Assembly: GCA_937944885.1 (NCBI GenBank)
Contig: CALFBB010000016.1
Location: 62,001 to 126,000 of the forward strand
From: an uncultured cyanobacterium
GTDB lineage: Bacteria > Cyanobacteriota > Cyanobacteriia > Thermostichales > Thermostichaceae
DNA: 64,000 nt
Direction of reading: 5' to 3'
The first letter of the stretch is position 1. Each line of letters opens with the position of its first letter. This document shows positions 56,764 through 64,000 of the stretch, piece by piece. Position numbers and translations under genes: made by a program. Below the pieces are notes generated by a model. The model did no database searches. It was not told where the DNA came from and saw nothing but the letters and a program-made list of their open reading frames with translations.

Positions 56764-56799
56764 TTAGGATAGTCTTTTGCTCTTCATCTGTTTGATCCC

Positions 56800-57849
56800 A
56801 TGCCCAAGCCCTATCAGCGCAAACCTTCTTCACGGCTTTCCCGTGCAGGTAAACCGCAACGGCGAGGGGGGCAAGTCAGGGGTGGGCGGAAGGCTTGGCA
56901 AAAGGCTTCTCCTCAAGCTCCTAAGGTTGGGGGAGAGGAGTCTCTAGTTAAGCCGATTCGTCGTGCTCCGGAACAGCCCAAACGGGTCATTCGCACTCAA
57001 CCTGCAGGCGAACGCCTCATGTCCTCGGCCCAAGAAGTTGGGATGGAGAACTTCAGCAGCCCTGCCCTGGAAGCAACTGTAGATTCAGAACCTGAGCAAG
57101 AAATCATCTACGGCCGCCAGGCACTCCTAGCAGCGCTGCGGGCCCAATCTACGCTCAACCGGGTTTGGATTCTCCCTAGGTTGCGCTACAGTCCGCAGTT
57201 TCTACCTCTTCTCGAGGAGGCCAAGGCCCGTGGTACGGTCATTGACGAAGTTTCACCGCAGCGGTTAAGTTCTCTCACCCATGGAGCCAACCACCAGGGT
57301 ATTGCCGCCCAGGCTACGCCCTACCGGTACACTGATCTGGAAGATCTGGTGGAACAAAGTCGGCAGGCCAGCCCTTATCCGGTTCTGGTGGTTTTGGACG
57401 GGATCCAGGATCCCCACAATTTGGGAGCCATTGCCCGCAGTGTGGAAGCCTTTGGCATGCAGGGGATGGTTATTCCCCAACGGCGGGCAGCAGGGGTGAC
57501 CGCAACCGTAGTGAAGGTAGCCGCAGGTGCCCTCTCCACCTTGCCGGTGGCGCGGGTGGTGAACCTGAACCGAGCCTTGGAGTACTTGAAAGAACAAGGG
57601 TTTTGGGTTTACGGTACCACCAGCCGGGGGGCAGTCCCTGTGTACAGTGCCGATTTTCAACGCCCGCTGGCTTTGGTAATCGGTTCTGAAGGGGAAGGGC
57701 TCAGCCTCCTCACTCAGCGCCACTGTGACCAGCTTCTTTCCATTCCCTTGGCGGGCAAAACCGAGAGCCTCAATGCTTCGGTGGCTGCCGGGATTGCCCT
57801 CTACGAGATCCACCGCCAGCGGGCTCCCCAAACCCTGAAACGAACCTGA
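56800..57849 (+). CDS. rlmB: TrmH-family rRNA 2'-O-methyltransferase
   Basis: 349 residues. The first 95 are basic, Lys/Arg/Pro-rich and likely disordered; then substrate domain EIIYGRQALLAALRAQ, then the SPOUT knot: NLGAIARSVEAFGMQGMVIP, LVIGSEGEGLSLL, IPLAGKTESLNASVAAGIALYE. In E. coli RlmB methylates G2251 of 23S rRNA. The long tail at the N-terminus is unlike E. coli RlmB but known in cyanobacteria. Confidence 0.93.
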   Translation: MPKPYQRKPSSRLSRAGKPQRRGGQVRGGRKAWQKASPQAPKVGGEESLVKPIRRAPEQPKRVIRTQPAGERLMSSAQEVGMENFSSPALEATVDSEPEQEIIYGRQALLAALRAQSTLNRVWILPRLRYSPQFLPLLEEAKARGTVIDEVSPQRLSSLTHGANHQGIAAQATPYRYTDLEDLVEQSRQASPYPVLVVLDGIQDPHNLGAIARSVEAFGMQGMVIPQRRAAGVTATVVKVAAGALSTLPVARVVNLNRALEYLKEQGFWVYGTTSRGAVPVYSADFQRPLALVIGSEGEGLSLLTQRHCDQLLSIPLAGKTESLNASVAAGIALYEIHRQRAPQTLKRT

Positions 57850-57927
57850 TAGATTCCTCAACAAAAGCAGTAGAATCTAGAAGATTGCAAAAGATGTCGA
57901 ATGATCGTCAATGCCTGTTAATGGGGG

Positions 57928-58185
57928 ATGGATCCCGTGAACCCTTGGATCAAACTGTTGGATAGGCTCCGTGGCTTATCGGTTTGGATCGAAATCACCA
58001 CTGAAAACTGCATCTATTACTATGGTCCCTTCTCCGATGAGGCAGAAGCAGAACGCCATAAGGGTGAGTACATTGCCGACTTGAAGGCAGAGGGAGCTGC
58101 ACAGATTCAAGCAGTGGTGAAGAAAATGCGCCAGCCGGAGTCATTAACAGTCGCTCGTACTCCCACTGGAGCGCGATCTCGATGA
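57928..58185 (+). CDS. DUF1816 protein
   Basis: 85 residues. LSVWIEITTENCIYYYGPFSDEAEAE is the DUF1816 core, a cyanobacterial family with no proven role. The C-terminus overlaps the start of the ferredoxin gene by four bases (ATGA), so translation is coupled. Basic end. Confidence 0.82.
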   Translation: MDPVNPWIKLLDRLRGLSVWIEITTENCIYYYGPFSDEAEAERHKGEYIADLKAEGAAQIQAVVKKMRQPESLTVARTPTGARSR

Positions 58186-58499
58186 CAGTCACGACCTACC
58201 AAGTTACGGTTTATCACCGGGGCCAGACTTACCAATTTGCTGCCCCTGCTGATCAACCGGTTTTACAAGCGGCTTTGGCACAAGGGATTGAGTTGCCTTC
58301 CTCCTGTCAGGCGGGGGTTTGTACTGCTTGTGCGGCTCGACTGCGGTCGGGATCCGTCCGCCAGCCAGATGCCATGGGCATTGGGCCGGAGCTTAAGGAA
58401 CAGGGTTTTGTGCTCTTGTGCGTTGCCTATGCTACCTCTGATCTGGTGGTGGAGAGCGATCAGGAGGAGGAGGTTTATCGTTTACAATTTGGTTCCTGA
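58182..58499 (+). CDS. Plant-type [2Fe-2S] ferredoxin
   Basis: 105 residues; cluster ligands C42, C47, C50 and C80 in SSCQAGVCTACAARL and LLCVAYATSDL. Spacing CX4CX2CX29C is normal. Its C-terminus has an acidic run (ESDQEEEVYRL). It differs from the main photosynthetic PetF and resembles minor FdC-type ferredoxins. It is coupled by a four-base overlap to DUF1816. Confidence 0.92.
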   Translation: MTVTTYQVTVYHRGQTYQFAAPADQPVLQAALAQGIELPSSCQAGVCTACAARLRSGSVRQPDAMGIGPELKEQGFVLLCVAYATSDLVVESDQEEEVYRLQFGS

Positions 58500-58517
58500 C
58501 TCTCGGACCTTGTACTT

Positions 58518-58751
58518 GTGCAGCTCCATTTGCTTCACCTCCGCTTGCCTTTGGTTTTACCCCTCTGGGCTGTGCAGCTGCAGGATGAGCTTTGTCAACA
58601 GGTGAGCCAAAGTCTGGGGCAATCTGCTGATTTGTTGCGTTGGAGCCTGACTGCGGTTGAGGGGGGGCAGGTTTGGGTGGAGGTGGTGGCGACAACAGAG
58701 GGGCCAGTGACTGCTCAGGATTCCCGCGACTCTAGAGAGAACCTTGCGTGA
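58518..58751 (+). CDS. Small conserved-type protein before thiD
   Basis: 77 residues from GTG 58518. LHLRLPLVLPLWAVQLQDEL, then LLRWSLTAVEGGQVWVEVVATTE. It sits 18 bases after the ferredoxin and overlaps thiD by four (GTGA), which favours a real gene. The pattern resembles small cyanobacterial proteins of unknown role, but I cannot name one. Confidence 0.58.
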   Translation: MQLHLLHLRLPLVLPLWAVQLQDELCQQVSQSLGQSADLLRWSLTAVEGGQVWVEVVATTEGPVTAQDSRDSRENLA

Positions 58752-59575
58752 GTGAAGGAACAGAAGTAACCGAATTGCATCCCCCTGTTGCCCTCACCAT
58801 TGCTGGATCCGACAGTGGGGGAGGAGCAGGTATTCAGGCGGATTTGCGCACCTTTGCCTTTCAGCGGGTGCATGGGACAGCAGCACTCACCTGTGTCACG
58901 GCCCAAAATACCCTTGGGGTGAATCGGGTGGATGCTCTGCCCCCGGCGGCGGTAGCAGCTCAAATTGAGGCGGTGGTCGGTGATATTGGGGTGCAGGGGA
59001 TCAAAACGGGCATGCTCCTGAATGCCGAGATTGTGCTGGAGGTGGCCCGTCAGGTGGAGCGGTTGAGCTTACAGCCTTTGGTGGTGGATCCGGTGATGGT
59101 GTCGCGCACGGGGGCAAGGTTACTGGCGGAAGAGGCGATTGTGGCGATTCGGGAACGGTTGCTGCCTTTGGCTCAGGTAGTGACCCCCAATCGTTATGAG
59201 GCGCAAATTTTGTCCGGCTTGGAGTTGTCCTCTCTAGAGGAGATGAAGGCAGCAGCAGAACGGATTCGAGCCTGGGTGGGATCCGCAGCTGTGCTGGTCA
59301 AGGGGGGTGGCATGTCAGGGGATCTGCAGGGGGTGGATGTGTGGTTTGATGGAGAGCGCCTAGAAGTGTTGAAAACGGAGCGGATCCTGACTCGTCACAC
59401 CCATGGCACCGGCTGTACCCTTTCGGCAGCAATTGCCGCCCAACTGGCTTGGGGGAAGGATCCGTTTCAGGCGGTTCAGCAGGCCAAGTTCTATGTCACG
59501 GAGGCGCTGCGGCACCCGCTGGCAATTGGAGGTGGGCAGGGGCCGGTGGGGCATTTTTACCCCCTTCTGGGTTGA
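58748..59575 (+). CDS. thiD: Hydroxymethylpyrimidine / phosphomethylpyrimidine kinase
   Basis: 275 residues. ALTIAGSDSGGGAGIQADLRTF, GVQGIKTGMLLNAEIV, VVDPVMVSRTGARLL, VVTPNRYEAQIL and THGTGCTLSAAIAAQLAWG are the ribokinase-like motifs with the anion hole GTGC. It makes HMP-PP for thiamine. It starts in an overlap with the small ORF, and its 3' end overlaps the convergent cry-DASH end by 19 bases. Confidence 0.95.
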   Translation: MSEGTEVTELHPPVALTIAGSDSGGGAGIQADLRTFAFQRVHGTAALTCVTAQNTLGVNRVDALPPAAVAAQIEAVVGDIGVQGIKTGMLLNAEIVLEVARQVERLSLQPLVVDPVMVSRTGARLLAEEAIVAIRERLLPLAQVVTPNRYEAQILSGLELSSLEEMKAAAERIRAWVGSAAVLVKGGGMSGDLQGVDVWFDGERLEVLKTERILTRHTHGTGCTLSAAIAAQLAWGKDPFQAVQQAKFYVTEALRHPLAIGGGQGPVGHFYPLLG

Positions 59576-61038
59576 CGCCGGGCTAGGGCTGCTTCGTAGG
59601 CCCGCCGGTTTGCCTGCAAGGATTTTTCTAAGTCCACCACAGGGCGGGGATAGGTTAGCCCCAGTTGTACTCCAAATTGCTTCTGCTCAGCGGTAGTGAG
59701 ACGGTAAGGCTCATGGATCTTATCCCCTGGAATCCCGGCCAGTTCCGGCAACCAGTGACGCAGGTACTCACCCTTGGGGTCGTAATCGCGGGATTGCTTG
59801 GGAATGTTGAAGTAGCGAAAACCGCGGGCATCGTTGCCCACGCCGGCACTGTAGTTCCAGTTGCCGTAGTTGCTGGCCACGTCGTAGTCAATCAACAGTG
59901 ACTCAAACCATTCCGCCCCCATGCGCCAGTCAATCCCCAGGTTCTTGGTGAGAAAACTGGCTACATTTTGCCGCCCCCGATTGGACATAAACCCTGTTGC
60001 CGCCAGCTCCCGCATGTTGGCATCGACTAAGGGGTAGCCGGTCTCACCCCGGCACCACGTCTGAAAGCGCGGCCAATCCTGCTGCCAAGGGATCCGGATC
60101 CCTTGCAAACCGGAAGCCCGAAACAGCTTGCGCCCATGCTTGGCCAGGATCCAGCGAAAATAATCCCGCCACAGCAGCTCAAACACCAACCAGTAGGTGG
60201 ACTCGTTGCGCACCCGTTCTGCTTCGTAGCGCTTCACTTCGGCATAGACTGTGCGGGCAGAAATACACCCCAAGGCCAGCCAAGGGGAAAGCCGGGAAGC
60301 ATCATTGGCATCCAGCATGCCGTTGCGGGTTTCTTTGTAAACCCGCAGCCGATCCTGTTCCCAGAAGTAGCTGCGGATACGAGCGTGGGCAGCTGTGCTA
60401 CCACCGACATAGACAAAGCGTGCCCGCGCATCCTGAGGCGGCAAGGATAACCCCAGCTCCCTCAAGGTTGGCAAGGGGCCAGGATCCAGGCCCTGCGGCA
60501 AGGGGGGGATCCTCTCAGGCATGGGCAAGGGATCCCGGACGGGGGTGTTACTTTCTTCCACCTGCTTGCGAAACTGGGTGAACACCTCCGGCAAGCGGGA
60601 TAGAGGAAAGAGGAGATCCTCAGGGTGGTAAAGGGTATGGCCCCAGTCGGTGTACAGGGGAAGGCCCAAGGGTTGCAAAGCCTGTTTCAGGGCTTGGGTG
60701 ACGGTCTCTTCTTCGGTACCCACTTCCTCATGGGCATAGACTGCCTTCACCTGCCATTGCTTGGCCAAGATTGGGATCACCTCTTCCGGGTAGCCCCACC
60801 GAATCACCAGATCGGATCCCTGCTTTTGCAGGGCTTGCCGCAGATCGGCCAAACTCTCCAGCAAAAACCGGCTGCGAAAGGGTCCGGTCTTGGGAAAGCC
60901 AAAGGCGGTCTGCCCCCATTGGCGGGGATCCAAGCAATACAGCGGGATCAAGGGGGATCCCTGGCGACAAGCTGCTGTAAGAGGCTGGTGATCCAGCAAG
61001 CGCAGATCGGTGCGAAACCAAAGCAAGTTGGCAATCAT
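59557..61038 (-). CDS. cry: Cryptochrome DASH / photolyase-family protein
   Basis: 493 residues. N-terminal Rossmann domain (LLWFRTDLRLLDHQPL), then FAD domain: YVGGSTAAHARI, YKETRNGMLDANDASRLSPWLALGCISARTVY, ELLWRDYFRW, GYPLVDANMRELAATGFMSNRGRQNVASFL, DWRMGAEWFE and DYDVASNYGNWNYSAGVG. YKETRNGM and the extra segments point to Cry-DASH, which repairs CPDs in single-stranded DNA or senses blue light. It follows the HU gene by 9 bases. Confidence 0.93.
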   Translation of the reverse strand: MIANLLWFRTDLRLLDHQPLTAACRQGSPLIPLYCLDPRQWGQTAFGFPKTGPFRSRFLLESLADLRQALQKQGSDLVIRWGYPEEVIPILAKQWQVKAVYAHEEVGTEEETVTQALKQALQPLGLPLYTDWGHTLYHPEDLLFPLSRLPEVFTQFRKQVEESNTPVRDPLPMPERIPPLPQGLDPGPLPTLRELGLSLPPQDARARFVYVGGSTAAHARIRSYFWEQDRLRVYKETRNGMLDANDASRLSPWLALGCISARTVYAEVKRYEAERVRNESTYWLVFELLWRDYFRWILAKHGRKLFRASGLQGIRIPWQQDWPRFQTWCRGETGYPLVDANMRELAATGFMSNRGRQNVASFLTKNLGIDWRMGAEWFESLLIDYDVASNYGNWNYSAGVGNDARGFRYFNIPKQSRDYDPKGEYLRHWLPELAGIPGDKIHEPYRLTTAEQKQFGVQLGLTYPRPVVDLEKSLQANRRAYEAALARRQPRRG

Positions 61039-61047
61039 GCCGCCATC

Positions 61048-61386
61048 TTAAACTTCAACAGGTCCGTCCGTCCCAGGTTGTGAAACGGGATCCGACCGAG
61101 AGCGACCCAACTCTGGACTAGGGACAAAATGGGGCACGTCTGCAGCCGGGATATAGATAGGAGCTTTGGTGCGCGGGTGATAGGTTTGCCGGGCCGAGCG
61201 GTGCCGCATCGAGAAGGTACCAAAGTGGGCTAGTCGCACCGTTCCTCCCTGAGCCAAGCATTGACTGATGCTTTCCAGCATGGCTTCCAAGGCGGCAGCA
61301 GCCATCTCCACCGTCAAGCCATCCACCTGTTTGGCCATCTGGCGAGCCAGTAAGCGACGATTCAAGTGGGGAGGGGAGACCACCAA
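61048..61386 (-). CDS. HU/IHF family DNA-binding protein
   Basis: 112 residues. NRRLLARQMAKQVDGLTVEMAAAALEAMLESI and VRLAHFGTFSMRHRSARQTYHPRT show the HU fold with beta-arm; the last 25 residues, Ser/Pro/Asp-rich, are extra. First gene of the pair with cry-DASH. It differs from the usual 90-residue cyanobacterial HU. Confidence 0.87.
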   Translation of the reverse strand: MVVSPPHLNRRLLARQMAKQVDGLTVEMAAAALEAMLESISQCLAQGGTVRLAHFGTFSMRHRSARQTYHPRTKAPIYIPAADVPHFVPSPELGRSRSDPVSQPGTDGPVEV

Positions 61387-61441
61387 CAGACTATCCCGAT
61401 GCAGTAGGGCAACCTCAGGAGAACTTAAGATTCAGATTAAA

Positions 61442-61639
61442 TCAAACGGGTTCTAATTCGTTCTCAAAAAACCACTGCCGAGAACGATCCGGAAACTCTA
61501 AGATGTAGCCGATGCCACTGCCATCCACCACCCGCCGCGCCAGCACCACAGCCTCTTTACCCACCAGTGCATGGGCATCCTCTTGTCCGCGATCCTGGAC
61601 AGAGCGAACCCTAACTTTATCGCCAACTTTGATTAACAT
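61442..61639 (-). CDS. DUF2862 small protein
   Basis: 65 residues from ATG 61639: MLIKVGDKVRVRSVQDRGQ, EAVVLARRVVDGSGIGYILEF, RQWFFENELEPV, an SH3-like beta pattern of a cyanobacterial family without known role. The frame opens at 61660. It lies 55 bases upstream of the HU gene on the same strand. Confidence 0.72.
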   Translation of the reverse strand: MLIKVGDKVRVRSVQDRGQEDAHALVGKEAVVLARRVVDGSGIGYILEFPDRSRQWFFENELEPV

Positions 61640-61925
61640 AGCCGCGAAGAACTTCACCACTCAAGATCCTACGGCAAAAGGATCCCTACCGTTGCCATAG
61701 CTTTATCTTGGCCGGTTTCTCTAGTTTATCCCCAAGCTCTGGGGTGGTTTTGAAGAAACGGATGCCAACTTTGTAGAAAAATAAGCCGGCAGTTGTGGTG
61801 ATGGGGCGGCAGCCACTTCAGACGAAAAGCAACTGGATAGCCCCCCTCTACTTGGCTAGCAGAGAACGAATGTGATAAGATCAACTACCAGTCTATTGAC
61901 TTAGATTCAGCCAGATTTCTGATAG

Positions 61926-61997
61926 GGGCTGTTAACTCAGAGGTAGAGTACCACCTTGACACGGTGGGAGCCGCTGGTTCAATTCCAGCACAGCCCA
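61926..61997 (+). tRNA. tRNA-Val (anticodon GAC)
   Basis: Acceptor GGGCTGT pairs with ACAGCCC, discriminator A; anticodon stem CCACC/GGTGG and loop TTGACAC give GAC; T-arm GGTTCAATTCC. CCA is not encoded. Confidence 0.94.
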
Positions 61998-62097
61998 TTT
62001 TCTTTTCGGATCTAACCTGAGGGTTGAGAGGCTAGGGGGAGGAGAGGTTAGCCCTGTATCAATTTTTGTATGAAGATTGTATGAAGAAAATTTGTAT

Positions 62098-63321
62098 TCA
62101 GGGGTTATTGCTGCTGGGGTTAGGCTTGGCTTTCGTAACCCGCCAGCTCAATTTAGAGTTTAAGTAAAAGTTCCAAAATACAACAATGCCAATGGCAATT
62201 AGGTTGGCCAGCAAATAATGAATGCCGAGATGCTCACTTAGCAAGATCAATAGAAAAGAGTTAAGAGACAGGCCAATGAGACAGATGATATTAAACTTAA
62301 CCAGTCGTTTCAGCCGGTTCAGCACACCAGGTTGTAGCTTCGCAACACTGCGAAATGTCCATAGATCATTCCAGAGAAAGTTATTCAAAATAGCAACTTC
62401 TGAGGAAATCAGCTTGCTGACTATCAATCCCCAGCCTAAATTCCTGGGATCATGCAACAGATAGAGCAAAGCCATATCTATAATGGTCCCGGATAGGCCG
62501 ACGGTGCTAAAGCGCAAAAAGGATCCGAAAGGACCCAGTGAAAAGCGTAAGTGGATGAGATGTTGAAGATATTGAACACAGGTTTGCAGTTGGATCTTGC
62601 TCTGGCCATTTTGTCGCTCTTGAAAGATATATCCGACTTCTGCAATGGATCCCACCTTGCCTCGCGCCAACACCTCGATCAGCAGTTTGTAGCCTTTGGG
62701 GCTGAGCGGGATCCCAGCTAGGGTTTTGCGTCGCAGCAAAAATAAACCACTTAAAGGATCTGAAACCCGACTCAGGACGCCGGGTAGAATGGCTAACCCA
62801 ATTAGTTGGGCGCCACGGGAAACAATGCGCCGGCTTAGCTTCCAGTGACTAACCCCGCCCGATTTCAGGTAGCGGCTGCCCACTGCCAAATCTGCTCCCG
62901 CTTGGATTTGTTGCCACAACTTGAGAATGATCTCTGGTGGATGTTGCAGATCGCCATCAATGACCCCCAAGATTTCCCCTTGAGCCGCCTGCCATCCCCG
63001 CAGTACTGCTGTTGCTAAGCCGCGTTCCTGATGCCGACAGATTACCTTCAATTGAGGTACCTCTTTTTGCAGCTCCCTAGCCAATTTGGCGGTGTAATCC
63101 GGGCTATTGTCGTCCACCACAATCAGCTCATAGATCCCAGGTAGGTGGGTATCTAGGTGGGTAGACAATTGCCGGATCAAGGAGCAAATGCTGGAAGCTT
63201 CGTTGTAGGTGGGAATGACTAGCGAAAGTTGGATGGAACTGGGTTGAACTAAGGCTGGAATCTGAATCGGGATGTGAGGGGTTTTGGGATGTGTGGAGGA
63301 AGCAAAAGCAGTATCGAGCAT
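62098..63321 (-). CDS. Polyprenyl-type GT2 glycosyltransferase fused to GtrA-like domain
   Basis: 407 residues. The GT2 domain (30-260) shows LSLVIPTYNEASSI, ELIVVDDNSPDYT, GVIDGDLQHPPE and AVGSRYLKSGGVS, like dolichol-phosphate mannose synthases. The C-terminal 140 residues hold four membrane helices of GtrA type (FLRFSTVGLSGTIIDMALLY, SSEVAILNNFLWNDLWTFR). The enzyme would load a sugar on polyprenyl phosphate and the GtrA part flip it. This would supply PMT-like enzymes such as the one at 21 kb; the pairing is inference. Confidence 0.88.
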   Translation of the reverse strand: MLDTAFASSTHPKTPHIPIQIPALVQPSSIQLSLVIPTYNEASSICSLIRQLSTHLDTHLPGIYELIVVDDNSPDYTAKLARELQKEVPQLKVICRHQERGLATAVLRGWQAAQGEILGVIDGDLQHPPEIILKLWQQIQAGADLAVGSRYLKSGGVSHWKLSRRIVSRGAQLIGLAILPGVLSRVSDPLSGLFLLRRKTLAGIPLSPKGYKLLIEVLARGKVGSIAEVGYIFQERQNGQSKIQLQTCVQYLQHLIHLRFSLGPFGSFLRFSTVGLSGTIIDMALLYLLHDPRNLGWGLIVSKLISSEVAILNNFLWNDLWTFRSVAKLQPGVLNRLKRLVKFNIICLIGLSLNSFLLILLSEHLGIHYLLANLIAIGIVVFWNFYLNSKLSWRVTKAKPNPSSNNP

Positions 63322-63491
63322 TATTCAGCAAGCCATCCCAAGAAGAGGGGTAAGTAAGGAGCCCAAGACGGGTCTCTAGAGGGCAGTTGAGCTCAAGGGT
63401 GCTCGAGCCAGAGTCAAGCCCATATGGTACCTAGGGATGGCCTTCAGAGCTAGACCTTTCTCCACCTACCCATGTAAGGGGGTGAGCTTAT

Positions 63492-64000
63492 CTAAAGGGA
63501 TCCCGTGGCGGGGGTAACGAGAACCGGCAACTCAGCCGTCGTCGCCCCGGGCTCGGCCAGGGATGGAGAAGGAGCCATGGGGCTAGGGTAAGGGATGCGC
63601 TCATGGTTGGATTCTCGCCATACCTCCACAAAAGCCTCCGCCACCACATCCAGATCGGCCAAGGTCAGGCCGCTCTCGGCTAGCTGACCGTCTTCCCAGC
63701 GGGCTTGGGCAATTTTTCGGACCGTTGCCCTAGCTCGCTCTACCACTTCAGGGCCAAATCCATCGCTCAAGATCATGCTGCGCAGAGCTGCTTCACAGGC
63801 ATCTGCCATCATCACCACCCCAGTCTCTTTGCTCTGTGGAATTGGGCCATCGTAGCGGAACGGCTCCTGTGGCACCGGTTGCCCCCCGGCTTTCAGTTGG
63901 GCCTGGTGATAAAAGTAAGCAATGAGAATGGTGCCCTGGTGCTCGGGAATAAAAGCCCGGACAGCAGTGGGCAAGTTGTATTGCTTGGCTAGGCGAAGAC
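63492..64000 (-). CDS. PgpH/YqfF-like HD phosphodiesterase, C-terminal end (partial)
   Basis: The frame runs off the window edge. The visible residues start LRLAKQYNLPTAVRAFIPEHQGTILIAYFYHQA split over the edge, then GPIPQSKETGVVMMADACEAALRSM and DLDVVAEAFVEVWRESNHERIPYP. This is the end of the HDIG domain of 7TM-HD proteins that hydrolyse c-di-AMP in Listeria. The membrane and extracellular parts lie outside. The last 30 residues are Pro/Ser-rich. Confidence 0.85.
   Translation of the reverse strand, partial: LRLAKQYNLPTAVRAFIPEHQGTILIAYFYHQAQLKAGGQPVPQEPFRYDGPIPQSKETGVVMMADACEAALRSMILSDGFGPEVVERARATVRKIAQARWEDGQLAESGLTLADLDVVAEAFVEVWRESNHERIPYPSPMAPSPSLAEPGATTAELPVLVTPATGSL

Overview
The window reads as chromosomal DNA of a cyanobacterium. 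It carries psaF-psaJ-psaL of photosystem I, a CCB2/CCB4-like cytochrome b6f assembly factor, small cyanobacterial families (DUF1816, DUF2862), Cry-DASH and a glycogen gene set. GGATCC, usually inside GGGATCCC, recurs about every few hundred bases in genes and spacers. I noticed no GCGATCGC, the HIP1 palindrome of many other cyanobacteria. This and the thermophile-like proteins suggest the hot-spring Synechococcus JA / Thermostichus lineage; that placement is inference.

Layout. 1-550 is debris: hairpins, a two-repeat CRISPR-like unit and eroded repeats, next to the 3' end of tRNA-Pro. 0.7-5.6 kb holds etfB-etfA, a DUF2079 membrane protein and an isocitrate dehydrogenase. 5.6-6.6 kb is decayed: a broken ABC ATPase and an IS-like end. 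6.6-12.9 kb has a secreted protein, glgP, a small membrane protein, a TPR protein, ilvH and a lipoprotein. 12.9-20.7 kb is mostly minus strand: purH, an MFS carrier, a 49-residue ORF, a CCB2/4-like protein, a nuclease-like protein and an M1 aminopeptidase. 21-29.2 kb has a PMT-like glycosyltransferase, a Gfo/Idh oxidoreductase, a transglutaminase-like protein, TauE, a lipoprotein, and divergent bioY and hisN.

29.4-42 kb holds ilvB with a C-terminal zinc ribbon, the glgA/GH57 pair, tRNA-Gln, an FG-GAP protein, rpsT, ppx/gppA, a TPR-GT41 transferase and an unpaired antitoxin-like gene. 42-50.4 kb is mainly minus strand: a YacP-like NYN nuclease, a methyltransferase and sugar nucleotidyltransferase pair, a cupin-like gene divergent from a LysR regulator, then thrC-fasciclin-moaD-mpg-C39 peptidase. 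50.8-64 kb has mnmG, tsaD, psaF-J-L, csbD, mini-III, rlmB, DUF1816-ferredoxin-small ORF-thiD, HU/cry-DASH, DUF2862, tRNA-Val, a GT2-GtrA protein and the C-terminal end of a PgpH-like HD phosphodiesterase cut by the window edge.

Working links: glgA, GH57 branching enzyme and glgP cover glycogen synthesis and breakdown. ilvB and ilvH, 18 kb apart, form acetolactate synthase. Mini-III, rlmB, rpsT, mnmG and tsaD serve ribosomes and tRNA. I found no complete unknown multi-gene system. The most unusual items are the ilvB zinc ribbon, the thrC/moaD neighbourhood, the overlapping DUF1816-ferredoxin-thiD cluster, the LysR dyad and the orphan CRISPR remnant.
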